Origin: Corticium candelabrum | Taxonomy: Eukaryota; Porifera; Homoscleromorpha; Homosclerophorida; Plakinidae | Direction of reading: 5' to 3' | NCBI RefSeq assembly: GCF_963422355.1 | Contig: NC_085086.1 | Span: forward strand, 2,658,917-2,722,916 | DNA: 64,000 nt | Part shown: positions 23,715-36,688 of the stretch, one piece after another | Layout of the letters: each line of letters opens with the position of its first letter | Position numbering within the stretch: position 1 is the stretch's first letter | Translations under genes and position numbers: made by a program | The notes under the pieces: model-generated | What the model was told of the DNA's origin: nothing | Databases searched by the model: none | Seen by the model: the letters and a program-made list of their open reading frames with translations, nothing else

Positions 23715-25767
23715 TGCCCAAGCCAAACGGTGATGTTCGTCCTGTAGCTATAGGAGAATGCCTGAGGAGACTGACTGCGCGCACTATTTGCAGCCTAAAG
23801 AAGAATGAATTTTCTGAATTTTTCTCTCCAGTCCAATATGGGGTGGCCACTGCGGGTGGGTCAGAGTTGCTGGTGCATCAAATCCAACTATTACTTGAGA
23901 GCAACGAGGATTGGGTAGTGTTAAAAACGGATGTCAGGAATGCCTTTAATTCAATCAACAGGAATCACATGATCAACCAAGTATTTGCATCTTTTCCGGA
24001 CATAGCATTTCATGTGTTTAAGATGTATTCAGGTTTTGGTGATCTGATTGTGTCAAAAGGCTCCTCTACTGTAAAAATATCGTCACAGGAAGGAGTTCAT
24101 CAAGGAGATCCTTTGGGACCTGTGTTATTTTCCATTGCAATACATCCTCTTCTATTGAAGTTACAGTCTAATCAAGCAGGGATCATGGTATTGGCTTACC
24201 TGGATGATATATTTCTTCTTGGTCCACCAAATGAAGCAATGGTGGCCTTTGAGAATCTGAGGTCTGATTTCTCCAGTATTGGTTTAGAAATATCAAGCAG
24301 CAAGTGTGAGGTCTTTTCGTCATCCTCAGGCATCAAACTTCTCGGAGATCAAATTTCATCTATTCCGACTACATCCACGGGAACTACAATCCTTGGGGTT
24401 CCTATTGGCTGCCCATCATTTATTCAGTCCCACTGTTCATCATTTGCTGACTCTGGAAACCTTTTGTGTGACCAACTGGTCGAGCTTGAGGATCCACAGA
24501 GTGCGATGCTTTTACTCAGGCATTGCCATGTTCCTAGAATGACACACTTGGCAAGGTCAGTAGCACCAAGTACCTCATCGAAGCAGCTTCACTGCATGAT
24601 CATCTGACAAGAGAGTCATTTTCAAAAATACTGAACTGTGGTCCAATTCCAAACGACAGGTGGTTTCAAGCGACACTACCGATTAAAAATGGAGGTTTTG
24701 GGATGACATCCATTACAGAGATATGTCAAATAGCCTTTATATCTAGCTGGGCTAATGCACTGTCGACATTACCGATTCGATTCCCAGCTATGGAGAATCA
24801 AATTAATGAAATCATTTTTGGAGATGGTGCAGATGGTTCTATTAGATCCGAGTTACTTCGAGCAATTCCTCCTGGCAAGATTTTTACTGACTTGCTAGAG
24901 GACACTAAGAGACTACAACAAAAATTAACTCGTCAACACATGACTTTTGCTACTGCCCACATGGTAGAAAACACTGCTTCGCCCAGAGATGCGGCTCGCC
25001 TTCGCTCTCTAGGTGGAAAAGGTGCTGGCTCCTGGCTTAACACGATTCCAGAATCAGCAAAATTCGCACTCTCACCTTACGAATTCCGTTTGGCGTGTTT
25101 GCTGAGATTGGGTCTATCTTTGCCGGCTGTCAGATGGATTGAGCAGTGTGATTGTGGAACTGCATTAGACGAAATGGGATACCACTTGCTGACTTGTAAG
25201 AAGGGTGGTGGGCCTGTTTGGTCACACGATTCGATAGTAAGTGAATGGGATGACTGTTTGCGGCAGCTGCAGATTCACCACAAAAAGGAACCGAGGGACA
25301 GATACAATGATAGCAACAACAGACCGGACATCGCTGTCTTTGATGTTGGCTCTGGTGCCAATGTGGAACTAGATGTAGCCCTTTCACATCCATGGGCATC
25401 GGACATTGTGAGTCAGGCTGCTGAGAAAGACGGGGCAGCAGCAGCAAGAAGAGAGGACAGGAAGACAAAAAAATACAGTGAGCTAAAGCTCGCTGGAATG
25501 TCTTCAATGAGATTTGTTCCCCTCGTCATGGAACACTTTGGTCGCTGGGGTGAAGAAGCCACAAACTATCTACAGGAACTATCTCGCCGATCATGTGATG
25601 ATGCTGGCAACAATAACTGCAATGAGTTTATGTGCTTTTGGCGAAAGCGGTTTTCAATAACACTACAGCGGTGCAATGCAAAGACAATAGCAAAAAAAAT
25701 TTCTATTCTTACCTTTAATAGTTGTAACACTGTAGATGACTTTGTCACACAATTTTACATACATTAG
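23714..25767 (+). pseudogene. LINE reverse transcriptase and RLE endonuclease, truncated and frameshifted
   Basis: Two frames of one ORF: 23714 to about 24567, then about 24568 to 25767. A missing base near 24567 (in CACCAAGTACC) separates them. Reverse-transcriptase motifs: KPNGDVRPVAIGE, LKTDVRNAFNS, HQGDPLGPVLFS and the active-site YLDD in LAYLDDIFLLG. The C-terminal part has a CCHC knuckle (CDCGTALDEMGYHLLTC) and a PD-(D/E)xK-like nuclease (RPDIAVFDVG, ELDVALSHP, RKTKKY). This RT-CCHC-RLE order is that of the R2/R4/NeSL/Hero group, not of APE-type LINEs. The exact clade cannot be told by eye. The N-terminal fingers are missing, so the copy is dead. Confidence 0.9.
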
Positions 25768-25868
25768 GTATAGATAGCAGTATAGTTGTAGTGGCCGCAT
25801 AGAGCCTGCTTAAACTCACCTTCTCTTCATTAGCCTGTAGTAGTGTTCATGTTTGAAATATATGAGGA
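23714..25868 (+). mobile_element. 5'-truncated R2-like LINE (restriction-like endonuclease type)
   Basis: Non-LTR retrotransposon that starts abruptly inside the reverse transcriptase and ends with a short 3' UTR and a (GACA)n tail at 25869-25916. Order: reverse transcriptase, zinc knuckle, restriction-like endonuclease. It lacks an upstream DNA-binding region. Both flanks are GACA repeats, which fits insertion into that microsatellite. Confidence 0.9.
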
Positions 25869-25870
25869 TT

Positions 25871-25914
<44 letters not shown>

Positions 25915-26160
25915 TATACTGTACTCTCATAGAGACTCTACTTGCACATTTGCTAGGAATTTGTGAAAGCAAACCAGTCGTTGCAAACAGCAAAGTCATA
26001 GATTGACTAATGTACTTGGCCTTGAATGTCAAAATCAAATAATCTATCTGAATCAGACAGACAGACAGACAGACAGACAAAGACATGTAATTAGCATTGG
26101 TGTAAGTTATAGTGATGATATATAAAAACATATGTATTGACAAACAGACAGGCAAACAGA
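25869..26160 (+). repeat. (GACA)n tail and neighbouring GACA tracts
   Basis: GACA runs at 25869-25916 (tail of the LINE), 26054-26081 and 26136-26160. The last is preceded by TATAGTGATGATATATAAAAACATATG, which loosely resembles the LINE 3' end and may be an older tail. Confidence 0.7.
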
Positions 26161-26799
26161 CCGTAGACAATAGGACGGGCAAACATAATTTAAAGTAGGG
26201 TTTTGTGCTGGCCATGCAGTCGAGAGAATGATTTTGTTGATTCTCAGACTGAATTATCTTGGTTTTATGAACAATTGAATTATTATTTGCAGTATAATAG
26301 AAATCTTGGTGACTTTTCTCAGTAATATATAGCAGAAATGTTGCTCAAGAATTGGCAACCATTTCTAGTTCCATTGATAGTAATGAGAAAGTTGACTCGA
26401 TCATACTGCACGTGCTGCCCCATGCTACTATTTGCCTTGCCCAAGTGACTCCCTTGAGTTGTCTACCTGTTGTCTTTGCCAGTACAGACAATTAAGTTTT
26501 GGAATGCGGAATCAAGTTACTAACTAGCTCAAAAGTGTACTAAATTTTGAATGATCTGAAAACTCATACAAAGAGAATATTCTTTATGAGAGTGCAGAAG
26601 CAATGTACAGATACAGTGGTGCAAACTTTTCACCCCAACAAACAAAAACCAAAACAAGCTAAAACAAAAATCGTAAGGACACATAGTAAATCATCAAAAA
26701 AGACATGTCGTCTCTCTTGGATTGTACATGTGTTAGTGAATGTCAAAACATTTCATCACTTCACAAAGAGGCATACTACAATTATTTCTTATTACCTCT

Positions 26800-26800
<1 letters not shown>
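26161..26800. other. Intergenic, nothing recognised
   Basis: No convincing exon or repeat family. Confidence 0.5.
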
Positions 26801-28129
<1,329 letters not shown>

Positions 28130-28300
28130 ACATTTGAATGCATTTGTATAGATCGCTAGCATTAATTAGCGTGGCACGTGCTAGTCAATGTGTCCAGCCC
28201 CCTTCTCAGCCTCTTCATGCTCTAGTTAGCAGATGCAAGTACGTGCGCAGCAGATGGGCTAGCAGCCAAGTATTTACCACTCTAGTGTTTCTTCACTAAC
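28130..28300 (+). repeat. Dispersed repeat C
   Basis: Shares TTAATTAGCGTG, CTAGTCAATGTGTCCA, CCCCCTTCTC and GGGCTAGCAGCC with 13955-14110. Confidence 0.5.
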
Positions 28301-28461
28301 CTAATACAATGCCTGAGCTCAACTGCAATTGGCTACGTCTATGCATACATATATGATATAATTGCGACTACACAAAAAAGTTTGCAATTCGTGACTGTCT
28401 GATCAAAATGTGAATTTCCAGTCTGCTAGTACTGCTCATGGAATGGCCAACCATTCTTTCT

Positions 28462-29178
28462 TCAAAATTGGAGAAGAATATAAGATAAGACAGAAAGCAC
28501 AAAGTACAGACTACTTTGCCAACGTGCAATGCCATGAGCTCCACTCGTGTCTTTCTTCACGTTCGCATTAGGATTGTTACCAGTGAACGTCATGACCACA
28601 CAATTATCATGTGCAACATATTGGTTATCTCCCCACATGGTTTCACACATTTCCTTGCCGTTTCCATACCACTCTGCAAAGGTACGACATGTCTTATTGA
28701 CGCAATGAAAACGGCCCGTTTCATTATCTTCTTTGAAGCCTGTCAACCAATTTGGTGCACAAATAGCCACGTCTTTGCATGCTTCGAAAAACTCGTCACA
28801 ATTGGAAGCGCATATAGGTAGATCGACCACTGATAACTCCTCCGAGCCTTTCCACTGTCCAATATATGGATCACAATGGAAAAAACAGCTATCGGCTTTC
28901 AAAAAGCGTTCACATTCAGGTGGTACCTCACCGCAGTCATCCCAGTGGAAATTGTACAACTCTTGGTCACCCTGTTGGTCAATTGAGTGCGAGACGTTTG
29001 GTGAGCAGCAAGAAAGGCTAGAATATCGACTGCATGCAGTGTCTGCTCTAATGTCGGGCTCGGGTGAAGGAGACGCTTTGTGATGAGGTCCAAACACGCA
29101 TGTCAGATCAGCAGCTTGTACTACCATCTGGTTGGCCAGAGTAGCTAGAGCACTGATGACAATCAAAGCGAATCCCAT
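28462..29178 (-). CDS. FR2, folate-receptor-family GPI-anchored protein
   Basis: 238 residues from MGFALIVISALATLANQM. An upstream in-frame ATG exists, but this one puts the signal peptide at the N-terminus and aligns with the other copies. The domain has ACSRYSSLSCC, YNFHWDDCG, CERFLKADSCFFHCDPY, LPICASNCDEFFEACKD, CRTFAEWYGNGKEMCETMWG and NCVVMTFTGNNPNANV, and ends in a hydrophobic FVLSVLSYILLQF tail. The position of human pterin-binding Asp81 is Asp here (KADSC), while most copies have Glu. The DEWFDAC of the other copies is DEFFEAC. The motif and flank upstream match the shared FR cassette. Confidence 0.88.
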   Translation of the reverse strand: MGFALIVISALATLANQMVVQAADLTCVFGPHHKASPSPEPDIRADTACSRYSSLSCCSPNVSHSIDQQGDQELYNFHWDDCGEVPPECERFLKADSCFFHCDPYIGQWKGSEELSVVDLPICASNCDEFFEACKDVAICAPNWLTGFKEDNETGRFHCVNKTCRTFAEWYGNGKEMCETMWGDNQYVAHDNCVVMTFTGNNPNANVKKDTSGAHGIARWQSSLYFVLSVLSYILLQF

Positions 29179-29240
29179 TGTGCAGAATGTCTGGTAACCA
29201 GACTCCCAAACCAAATCTAACGGTTCTCTAAGACGTTGTG

Positions 29241-29261
29241 AAAGCATGCGCACCTAATTAG
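29241..29261 (-). promoter_or_regulatory. Conserved FR upstream motif (FR2)
   Basis: Minus-strand CTAATTAGGTGCGCATGCTT, 63-83 bp upstream of the FR2 start. Confidence 0.5.
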
Positions 29262-29829
29262 AATGCTTTTCTTTGTTCCAAAATAAGCGTGGTGTGTAGC
29301 TAATTAAAGCACCATCTCAACACAGACCAGGCGCTAAAAGCTGGTTTCCAGTAACGTACGCTAGTCGAGCGTTGAGCAGCTCAGGGTTCCATTCAGCGAC
29401 AAGACCACTGAGCGGACACACAGACATTGCAATGCATTGTTACTAAAAAATTATCGTGCCAGTACTCTAGTGTTTCTTTATTGATCTAAAGCTAATGCGG
29501 TGCTTGAGAGCAACTGTAATTGGCAACGTGTTGCGTCGCCTGTGAAGAATGTCGGCCGTGTTTCAATTTTTGGCACTTATTAATCTTTAAACGCTTGTAC
29601 ATACGCGCAATCTTGCAGTTTTCGGAAGCCCAACTTTCCTAGCCTCGCCGTATCGAGGTTGTCATCTTCCCCGGCCGCGCATAAAGGCCTGGGTGTACGA
29701 GGCTCTCCACTAACTAATAACAACAACAGCAACAACAACAACAATAATAATACCAATAACTAGTAATAGACCAGATATTCCATTCACACTAGACAGCTAC
29801 ACTTAACTAAGCATACAGTATGGCAACTT
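29262..29829 (-). other. FR2 5' flank of the FR cassette
   Basis: Blocks such as AGCGGACACACAGACATT, TCTAGTGTTTCTTTATTGATCTA and TAGACCAGATATTCCATTCACAC match the FR8 5' flank (62430-62790), and the inverse of the FR5 upstream region (46170-46500). No coding sequence seen. Confidence 0.55.
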
Positions 29830-30470
29830 TCACAGCAACATTGGAAACGCCCCATCCATGTTTAGGTAATCAGATCTAACCTGCTCACCTTCAATATCAT
29901 GCTATATTCAAGTCTGCTTGACCAGGTTTAGTGCTATCTTCACTGTGCCTTAATTCTTCAACTAACTGAAATAGGTCTGAAGTTCAAGTTGACACTAATG
30001 CTTTGGCTGCTTCGTGACCCCATGCATAACTGATCAAATTTGGAAAACGACGACAAACAGATGAAAGTAGTGAATAAATGGCGCTGTATAAAGTTATGAG
30101 AAGAGAAGACATATCAGTTGATGCAGGTCAATTTCATGTGACTAAGGACGTTAGCAAGATGCTGCTGGATCCAACAGTTTTGGCAGTCAATCGAGATGCC
30201 TTGATACAATGTTTGGACTGATGTATAGTCGTAAATGATTCCCACTTGACGATGCAAATAATCAACTGCACAAACAATGCCACAAGAAATTTTATCTATT
30301 TCATCTACATTCATCTCATCATTCACCACTGAATCAGCAAGCAAATCAGACAAAGATGCTACAACTTCCTTCATCACCAACATGTCAGGACACGTAGACA
30401 CAGTCACACTATATGTCACGGCTTAAATGAGATGGTGGAAGATAGAGTGCAGACGGTATATCAAAATGAC
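29830..30470 (-). pseudogene. Possible protein-kinase-like relic
   Basis: Minus strand: an open stretch of 101 codons at 30114-30419 reads DEIDKISCGIVCAVDYLHRQ, recalling the helix before the HRD loop of protein kinases (for example GICSALDYLH), and later QHLANVL. No HRD or DFG is visible. A related, more damaged copy lies inverted at about 45550-46050. Assignment is weak; it could be another family. Confidence 0.25.
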
Positions 30471-30539
30471 ATGCTTCTGTGCAATCCTTCTTGTTTCAGT
30501 ATGATCTCTCTGATGACGTTGAATTGCTGCAGCAGACCT

Positions 30540-30960
30540 ACTGCCTTTTCCGATTGTCCACAATACAGTTTCTGACATTCTTCACATTTGTATGACGATT
30601 CTCTTGTGTGCACTCTCTCGTATCAAGGCGTAATTCATCAGCACGATCAAACTTCTCTTTGCACACGCTGCATGCATATGATTTCTCTCCAGTGTGGCAC
30701 TTCGAGAGCTATTTACACATTTACACATTTGACAAATAAGTAAACTTCATTACACACAGTTTACATTAGCAACGTTTTTCACCTGTGAGCACTCTTGTGT
30801 GCATTTTCAGTTGATATAAACAAACATTTCTCTCGCACAACTTGCAAACGTTTTTATTTTTATCAGTCATCTAGTGTTGACACCACAATGAAGCAGTACA
30901 GAATTTCTATCCACATTTACCACACGTGTGTGTTTATGTTTCCATAGTCCAAACTTAATT
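30540..30960 (-). pseudogene. C2H2 zinc-finger gene relic
   Basis: Minus strand shows zinc-finger linker and Cys-pair remains: CHTGEKSYACSVCKEKFDRADEL near 30655-30710 (read in two pieces, CHTGEKSYAC and CSVCKEKFDRADEL), and a CxxC plus His pattern near 30860-30930. Frames are broken by stops. Related relics lie at 44900-45383, 48000-48200 and 59970-60402, always near FR genes. Confidence 0.55.
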
Positions 30961-31112
30961 AAAATATAAATCGTTGTTAAAATTTTACATTCCCGGTTCT
31001 AGAAGTTAATCATTGTATTTATGTTAAACGTTCAGTTCGTAAAGCGTATAGAAACGTTACGTAGAAATTCCTGAAGTTTGAAAAAGCGCTAAAAGTCCGA
31101 AAGATGTATTAG

Positions 31113-31197
31113 ACAGACAGAGAGACATTCAAAGAGACAGACAGACTGACAGACAGGCAGACATACAAAATACAGGAACAAACAGACAGACAGAAAA

Positions 31198-31235
<38 letters not shown>

Positions 31236-31285
31236 TGAGACTGACAGACAAACATACAGAAATACAGGGACAAACAGACAGACAA

Positions 31286-31318
<33 letters not shown>

Positions 31319-31320
31319 AA
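31113..31320 (-). repeat. (GACA)n-rich tract
   Basis: GACA/CAGA repeats with AAACAGA and AATACAGG variants. Cys/Leu/Ser-rich open frames here are repeat products. Confidence 0.9.
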
Positions 31321-31496
31321 GTTAAACTTGGGTAACACTGACGTAGATCGACGTTCATAAGTCTAGTCATCAGTTGTAGTTGTTGCTTCCTACAAAACAG
31401 TTTTGTATCCCATGTAGGATACTAGCATAGTTTTTTTAGCTGCACTTTCAAGTAGATCGATTTGATTAAAGCCCTTTATGAATAGCGAAATACCTT

Positions 31497-31582
31497 TGAC
31501 AGACAGACAGACAGATAGACAGGCAGGCAGGTAGACAGACAGACGGACGGACGGACGGACGGACGGACGGACGGACGGACGG

Positions 31583-31632
<50 letters not shown>

Positions 31633-31675
31633 TCATAAAATGGATAGACAGACAGACACGTACACAGACAGACTA
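31497..31675 (-). repeat. (GACA)n and (GGAC)n tract
   Basis: GACA repeats flank a pure GGAC run at about 31541-31583. Confidence 0.9.
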
Positions 31676-31969
31676 CTGCTATTGCACATGCTCGCTGAGA
31701 CATGTTGGTGCATATGACTTACTGAGTATATGTTGGACATAAAAAATTAAATAAAAACTCTAACCTCGCCTTATACCCATTGAACCTGTCTCAGTGACGT
31801 ATCGAAGTTTCTTGAAATGTTTACTGATCTCACAAAATCTAAGCACTGATACCGAAATCTGAACAACATGATTAGGAAAAACAAGCCGAGAATTGACTAT
31901 CCTTGGAATGACAAGGACGGAGAGAGACTAGGTCAAGTCTAGACACGTTGGCTACAGCAAGAGAAAGGA

Positions 31970-32115
31970 CACACGGGATAGATACATATAGCCAAATGGA
32001 CTCGAACTCCTGCATTGAGGCTGCGCGAGAGGCATGTCGGACATAATTTCAGATTGTCATCCCGATTTCTAGCCTCAAACTAACCGTAGACGGCAATTCT
32101 CACACTTTCCCATCT
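31970..32115 (-). repeat. SINE-B fragment
   Basis: Minus strand: AGGCTAGAAATCGGGATGACAATCTGA, a GGAGTTCGAGTCCATTTGG (B-box-like) and GACATGCC, matching the plus-strand copies at 44128, 47840 and 59143. Confidence 0.5.
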
Positions 32116-32224
32116 GTTGCATGATATTATTTGCCAAGCCAAAGGTCTGGCCCATTACCAACAATGGTCGACCATGCATACGAAAGTTTAGACTAGCTGG
32201 CACATTTTAATAGTAAAGTAGACA

Positions 32225-32385
32225 ACTGATTCGAGAGAGGCAAATGCGTGTGAGTTTCTTGCCCAAGGAAAATATGAAATACCTCGACATCACTGTCACT
32301 TAAACTTGCAACCTTGATGAGTCACTGTTTACGGTCGATTTCTTTAGGATGCATGACACTCTAGCCAACTAAGCTATAGCACCAT
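32225..32385 (-). mobile_element. SINE-A head copy
   Basis: Minus strand: CTATAGCTTAGTTGGCTAGAG (A-box-like, 32359-32380), a B-box-like GGTTGCAAGTTTAAGTG near 32312, and CCTTGGGCAAGAAACTCACACG. Confidence 0.55.
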
Positions 32386-33243
32386 GCACACGCACGCACA
32401 CACACACGCACACACACAAAAAGTAAATTTTAGTGATATCAGCATAAAAAATATTTTGCAGTACCAAAAGTTAATTCTATAGTTTTTCTTTTAGAATAAT
32501 TTACGCAATATAAATTATTTTCAATATTTTAATAACGACAACTACCGCCCATAACAAATTTTACTGTCTTGCAATTTTGGTTGACACATTAATAAAAACA
32601 TATTTTAAATATTGAACGTGTGCCAGCAATGGTCTTGTCTCTCCGTCCACAGACTTCGTTTTCTATTTCCTAATTCGAAATCAACAGTGATTGCAAATTG
32701 AACAGTGAAATCAAAGACAATCAACAGTACTTGCAAACCAAGCAACCCTCCAAACATGACATACATGAGATGATTAGACCCACAATGGTCCCATTATGAT
32801 TCTCAAATATAGAACTACTTGTCGAATTCCAGGAGTTAATTGTTCTTTACATTTTATTGATGTCGACCTAATTGGATCGAGAGCAGCGCGAGACTGAACT
32901 AACCACCTTCTTTAGTCAGTACATGCTCTTTTGGTAGTCTGGTTGTTTCTATATTTTTAAGGATACTAGGATGCTCAATCATTTCAGCTATTTCTTCTGT
33001 AGTGCATCAGTCCTAGCCATCGATATTATAATCTAGTTTTCTTGCCATTACAAATGTCACTAAGCAAACGCCTAGCTGATCGATTAGTGTTATCGGTTTC
33101 TTAGTTGAGAAATCACCTTTACGGTCTAGCTTTGCTCCTTTCATGAAACCACTAGTTGATATCATTAAATTATAATAATGAAAAACACAGTGACTTTATC
33201 GGTGGCTGCACATTGACAATTCCAAGGTTGCTATGTCTAATAC
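32386..33243. other. AT-rich intergenic, nothing recognised
   Basis: A CA-rich stretch at 32388-32418, then no recognisable feature. Confidence 0.5.
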
Positions 33244-33361
33244 TAGCCGCGTCCCCAGACTCACGTGAGCCTGGCAGTGTCCTGTTCCCGTATAAACTGT
33301 CAGAAATGTTATACGGGAACAGGACACTGCCAGGGTCACGTGAGTTTGGAGACGGGGCTAT
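33244..33361. mobile_element. 118-bp foldback MITE
   Basis: Almost perfect palindrome: TAGCCGCGTCCCCAGACTCA...CCTGTTCCCGTATAA, a 13-bp loop, then its reverse complement ending GGAGACGGGGCTA. Each arm is about 52 bp. No coding capacity. Confidence 0.8.
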
Positions 33362-33479
33362 TTACTACATGTCTACAATAGCCGTTAGCACGTCAAGTGT
33401 CCGCCGATTCCTGAGTTCATATTACTTGCAGTTCTACACTGAACGCGCGCGGAGTTGTAATGTTCAATCGGCTGATCTG

Positions 33480-34909
33480 CAGCCGGCTAGCGTTTGATCT
33501 CTTAAGGATAGTGATTATTTTGCTAATTAATTGAGGAACGAGAGAAGATGATGATGACAAACCCGAATTAGCTCACTTTATTAATTAATTAAAATATATA
33601 TTATATTATATTATATTATATTATATTATATTATATTATCATGTTTAATGAGTCCCTACAATTGTAGGCCTCTCTTCGCCTGACAATGGCAACTTTGTTT
33701 TGTGCCAAATTTCCTATTGAATATGCATGGCTTGGAGATGCCAAATTTACCGAGGATGCCAAATTTTCTATGACAACGGTCATGTAAGCTCACGTTTCAT
33801 CACGAGCATTATTTTTCCAAGGGACGTTACAGCTACGAGACACGACTACTTTTATGGACACGCTCACTTTATTGGTTTTTAGTTGCCTGATACGGTAAAG
33901 TCAGAAGAATATCTCGACTAAAGAAATAGGCAGGGATCATATACTAGTCAGTGCATGACGTAGGAAGATGTCACGAGCGGGGACTGTATCGTGGATGTCA
34001 TCGCGAGTAAGCAAACCTAACTCGCTTGCCAGACCGTAGACAGATTTGTAAAGTCACTGGCACAGAAAATTTCAATTCCTACACTGAGCGATGGGGCTTC
34101 AGACCTCCAGCTTCCCACTTCCTACGCCGGTGACTCTAGATACAGCTTTGGTTCTCACACGTATATACAGATAGTTACAGTCCAAAAATTTTATGGTCAC
34201 GCCTACAAAATGAGCTGGAGCCCGGTCTAGCCCTTAAATGCCAAGCCTCGCTCATGCGAGTCTACTACAAAATGTGAAGATGAATCAGCTGCTTTTTTTC
34301 TATTTCTTTACAACGCGCAACGACACGTCGCCTAGTACAGTGAACGCTTTTTGCTTTGTGTTGATTACTACGACAGGATCAGTGAAGCTCTCTGTCATAT
34401 CCTAGGTAATTTAATTAACATTGCTTGTTTAATCATCATGTGCGTGTCCACCTGGACTTGCATTGTCACTCCGTCCTTATGCCTGCCCGCCTGCATATCT
34501 GCCCACTGAATCTCGTTTTGGGCAGAGAGAGAAGAATCGTAGGAATCCTGTTTGGTAGAATTGGATGAACCAATGACTGGTCATTGGAATGCAGCGCATG
34601 CATTGTTGTTATCGTTGGTGTTCATTTGTGTCAGATATCGACAATCTCACGTGCCTGCCAATATGTCCAGTCTCTTTCTCATGTTGTTTATGTTAATTGT
34701 AATATTGCCAGAAAGCGTGTAGTAGCTGTTGCGTAACTATGAAAGTAGGGAAAGTTGACAGTGTGGACATTACGGCAAACGTTTATCTAGACATAAGAGG
34801 AGCCTAGAAGGGGCAACAAAGAGATACGTACGCACATTACAACGGAAGCGGGTTCCACTGCAAACATTCTATATTCCCCAAAGTTATTCATCATGATGCA
34901 TTAAATATG

Positions 34910-34946
<37 letters not shown>

Positions 34947-35475
34947 TCTGCATCTAAAATTCTGTGTACGTTCAATCTTCGTAGCGACGTGTGTGAAGTC
35001 ACAGGTGATTATTCTAATTGGCCACTAGTGCGTAATCACATCGCGTGCTGTATAGGAATTTTAAGTAGCCAATTCTGTAGGTATACACATGTACTGTACA
35101 AAACTGATTACGAACAAGCTCTATATATAATAGTCTTCTCGTCTTCTCTAGTTTTCTAATAATTTTAGAATTAGCTGTTTGGGACATATACTTAGCGAGA
35201 TTCAATATTTTTCATGCTACCAAATATTACTTTTCCCACTTTAATCTAGAAGCTGTAAGGATTTAGCTGCATTTCAAGACTCAAAGAAGGTATTTTTAAT
35301 AACTGTGTAAATCATGGTTACAAGACAGAAAGAGTAATTAATGTGCATGCATGCATGCACAATATACAGCATCTATTGCTACACATAACAAAAAACCTTC
35401 CAGCTACAGCAACTATCTGACCATGTCAGTTTAATGTTTTCACTCTGTTACTTCTGGCCAACCGCGCTCTTTTCT
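33480..35475. other. Intergenic of unit 1
   Basis: Contains (TATTA)n at 33596-33640, repeat C at about 34580-34700 and (AT)n at 34912-34944. Open frames are short. No gene recognised. Confidence 0.5.
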
Positions 35476-36204
35476 TCACAACTGAAGAAGAATATAAGGA
35501 AAGACTGCAAACAAGAAGAGCAGACTCCTTTGCCAGCGTGTAACGCTCTCAGCTCCGCTTGCGTCTTTCATCACATTCGAATTAGGATTGCCACCAGTGA
35601 ATAGCATTACCATGCAATTAGTGTTGTCTTCATCATATTGAAAGGAATCTCCCCACATGGTCTCACACATTCCCTTGCCGTTTCGATACCACTGTGCAAA
35701 GGTACGACATGTCTCGTTGACACAATGAAAACGGACGGTTACAGGATCTATTGTAGGGTTGAAGTCTGTTATCCAATTTTGTGCACAAAGAAGAACGTCT
35801 TTGCAAGCCTCAAACCAATCGTCACAAAAGGCAGCGCATATAGGTAGACCGGACAATGATAAAACTTCTGAGCCTTTCCACTGTCCAATATATGGATCAC
35901 ATGAGAAAAAACAGCTTTCAGCTTTGAGGTAGCGTTCACATGCAGTTGATATCACACCGCAGTCATCCCAGTAGAAGTTGTACAGCTCTCGATCACCGTG
36001 TTGGTCAATTGAGTGCGAAGTGTTAGCTGTGCAGCAAGAGAAGCTTGAATATCGGCTGCATGCAGTGTCTTTTCTAATGTCGGGCTCAAGCGATGGCGAC
36101 GCTTTGTGATGAGGTCCAATTATGCACGACGGATTGGCTGCATGTTCTGCCATCTGGTTTGCCAGAATACAGAAAGCAATAATCACAACCAAAGCCAATC
36201 CCAT
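35476..36204 (-). CDS. FR3, folate-receptor-family GPI-anchored protein
   Basis: 242 residues from MGLALVVIIAFCILANQM, chosen over an in-frame ATG 99 nt upstream because it places the signal peptide first as in the sister copies. Domain motifs: ACSRYSSFSCC, YNFYWDDCG, CERYLKAESCFFSCDPYIG, LPICAAFCDDWFEACKD, CRTFAQWYRNGKGMCETMWG and NCMVMLFTGGNPNSNV; the tail is hydrophobic, ending LLFLFAVFPYILLQL. It has an insertion relative to other copies (DFNPTIDPVTVRFHC, where they have DFKEDN.TG). The Ser equivalent to human Ser174 is present (WGDSFQY). The duplicate is FR6, with 12 replacements and 3 silent changes by hand count. Confidence 0.88.
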   Translation of the reverse strand: MGLALVVIIAFCILANQMAEHAANPSCIIGPHHKASPSLEPDIRKDTACSRYSSFSCCTANTSHSIDQHGDRELYNFYWDDCGVISTACERYLKAESCFFSCDPYIGQWKGSEVLSLSGLPICAAFCDDWFEACKDVLLCAQNWITDFNPTIDPVTVRFHCVNETCRTFAQWYRNGKGMCETMWGDSFQYDEDNTNCMVMLFTGGNPNSNVMKDASGAESVTRWQRSLLFLFAVFPYILLQL

Positions 36205-36269
36205 TTGTGCACAAAGTCTGCTACAAAACTGAACTCTCAAAACCAAAACTACGGCTATATGACATTTGT

Positions 36270-36290
36270 GCAAGCAGGCACAGCTAATTA
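36270..36290 (-). promoter_or_regulatory. Conserved FR upstream motif (FR3)
   Basis: Minus-strand TAATTAGCTGTGCCTGCTTG. The CGCAT core seen in the other copies is changed to TGCCT here and in FR6. Confidence 0.4.
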
Positions 36291-36489
36291 AATTAAGAAC
36301 CAAGGGACTGTAAACCCTTTGTGGCTACGCAATTAGCCAGAGCCAAATTTAGAAGAACTCCAAGGGAAGAGGGCTGAACATATTGATTAGCAAGATACAT
36401 TGCAATGATCCGAATATAGGCCTGGTATAGGTAGTCGTTGTTTTGCGATCGTGATCACGATAATTGAAATGTACGTACAGTCTAGGTTA

Positions 36490-36688
36490 GCTTCGGTATT
36501 CCAGACTGCTTTCTGCACGTCATGGGAGGGGAGAGTGGGACGAGACAAGAAAGCAGTCTTGAACTTGAGCTTGAGCAGTCGCGCTTCTTCCGAAGTCACT
36601 TACAATAGCACTGATCCCAGACTGCTTTCTTCTCTCCTCTCACCCTTCCCTCCCATCACGTGCAGAAAGCAGTCCGGAATACCGAGGC
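36490..36688. mobile_element. Foldback MITE (unit 1 copy)
   Basis: Arms of about 75 bp: GCTTCGGTATTCCAGACTGC then TTTCTGCACGT, mirrored by ACGTGCAGAAAGCAGTCCGG and AATACCGAGGC. The loop has a Leu/Ser-coding-like stretch of no meaning. Present in both duplication units, so it predates the duplication. Confidence 0.75.

Noticed and set aside
28516-29083. Open frames antisense to FR2 and other FR genes
   Set aside because: They are shadows of the conserved FR reading frame on the other strand and recur wherever an FR copy lies.
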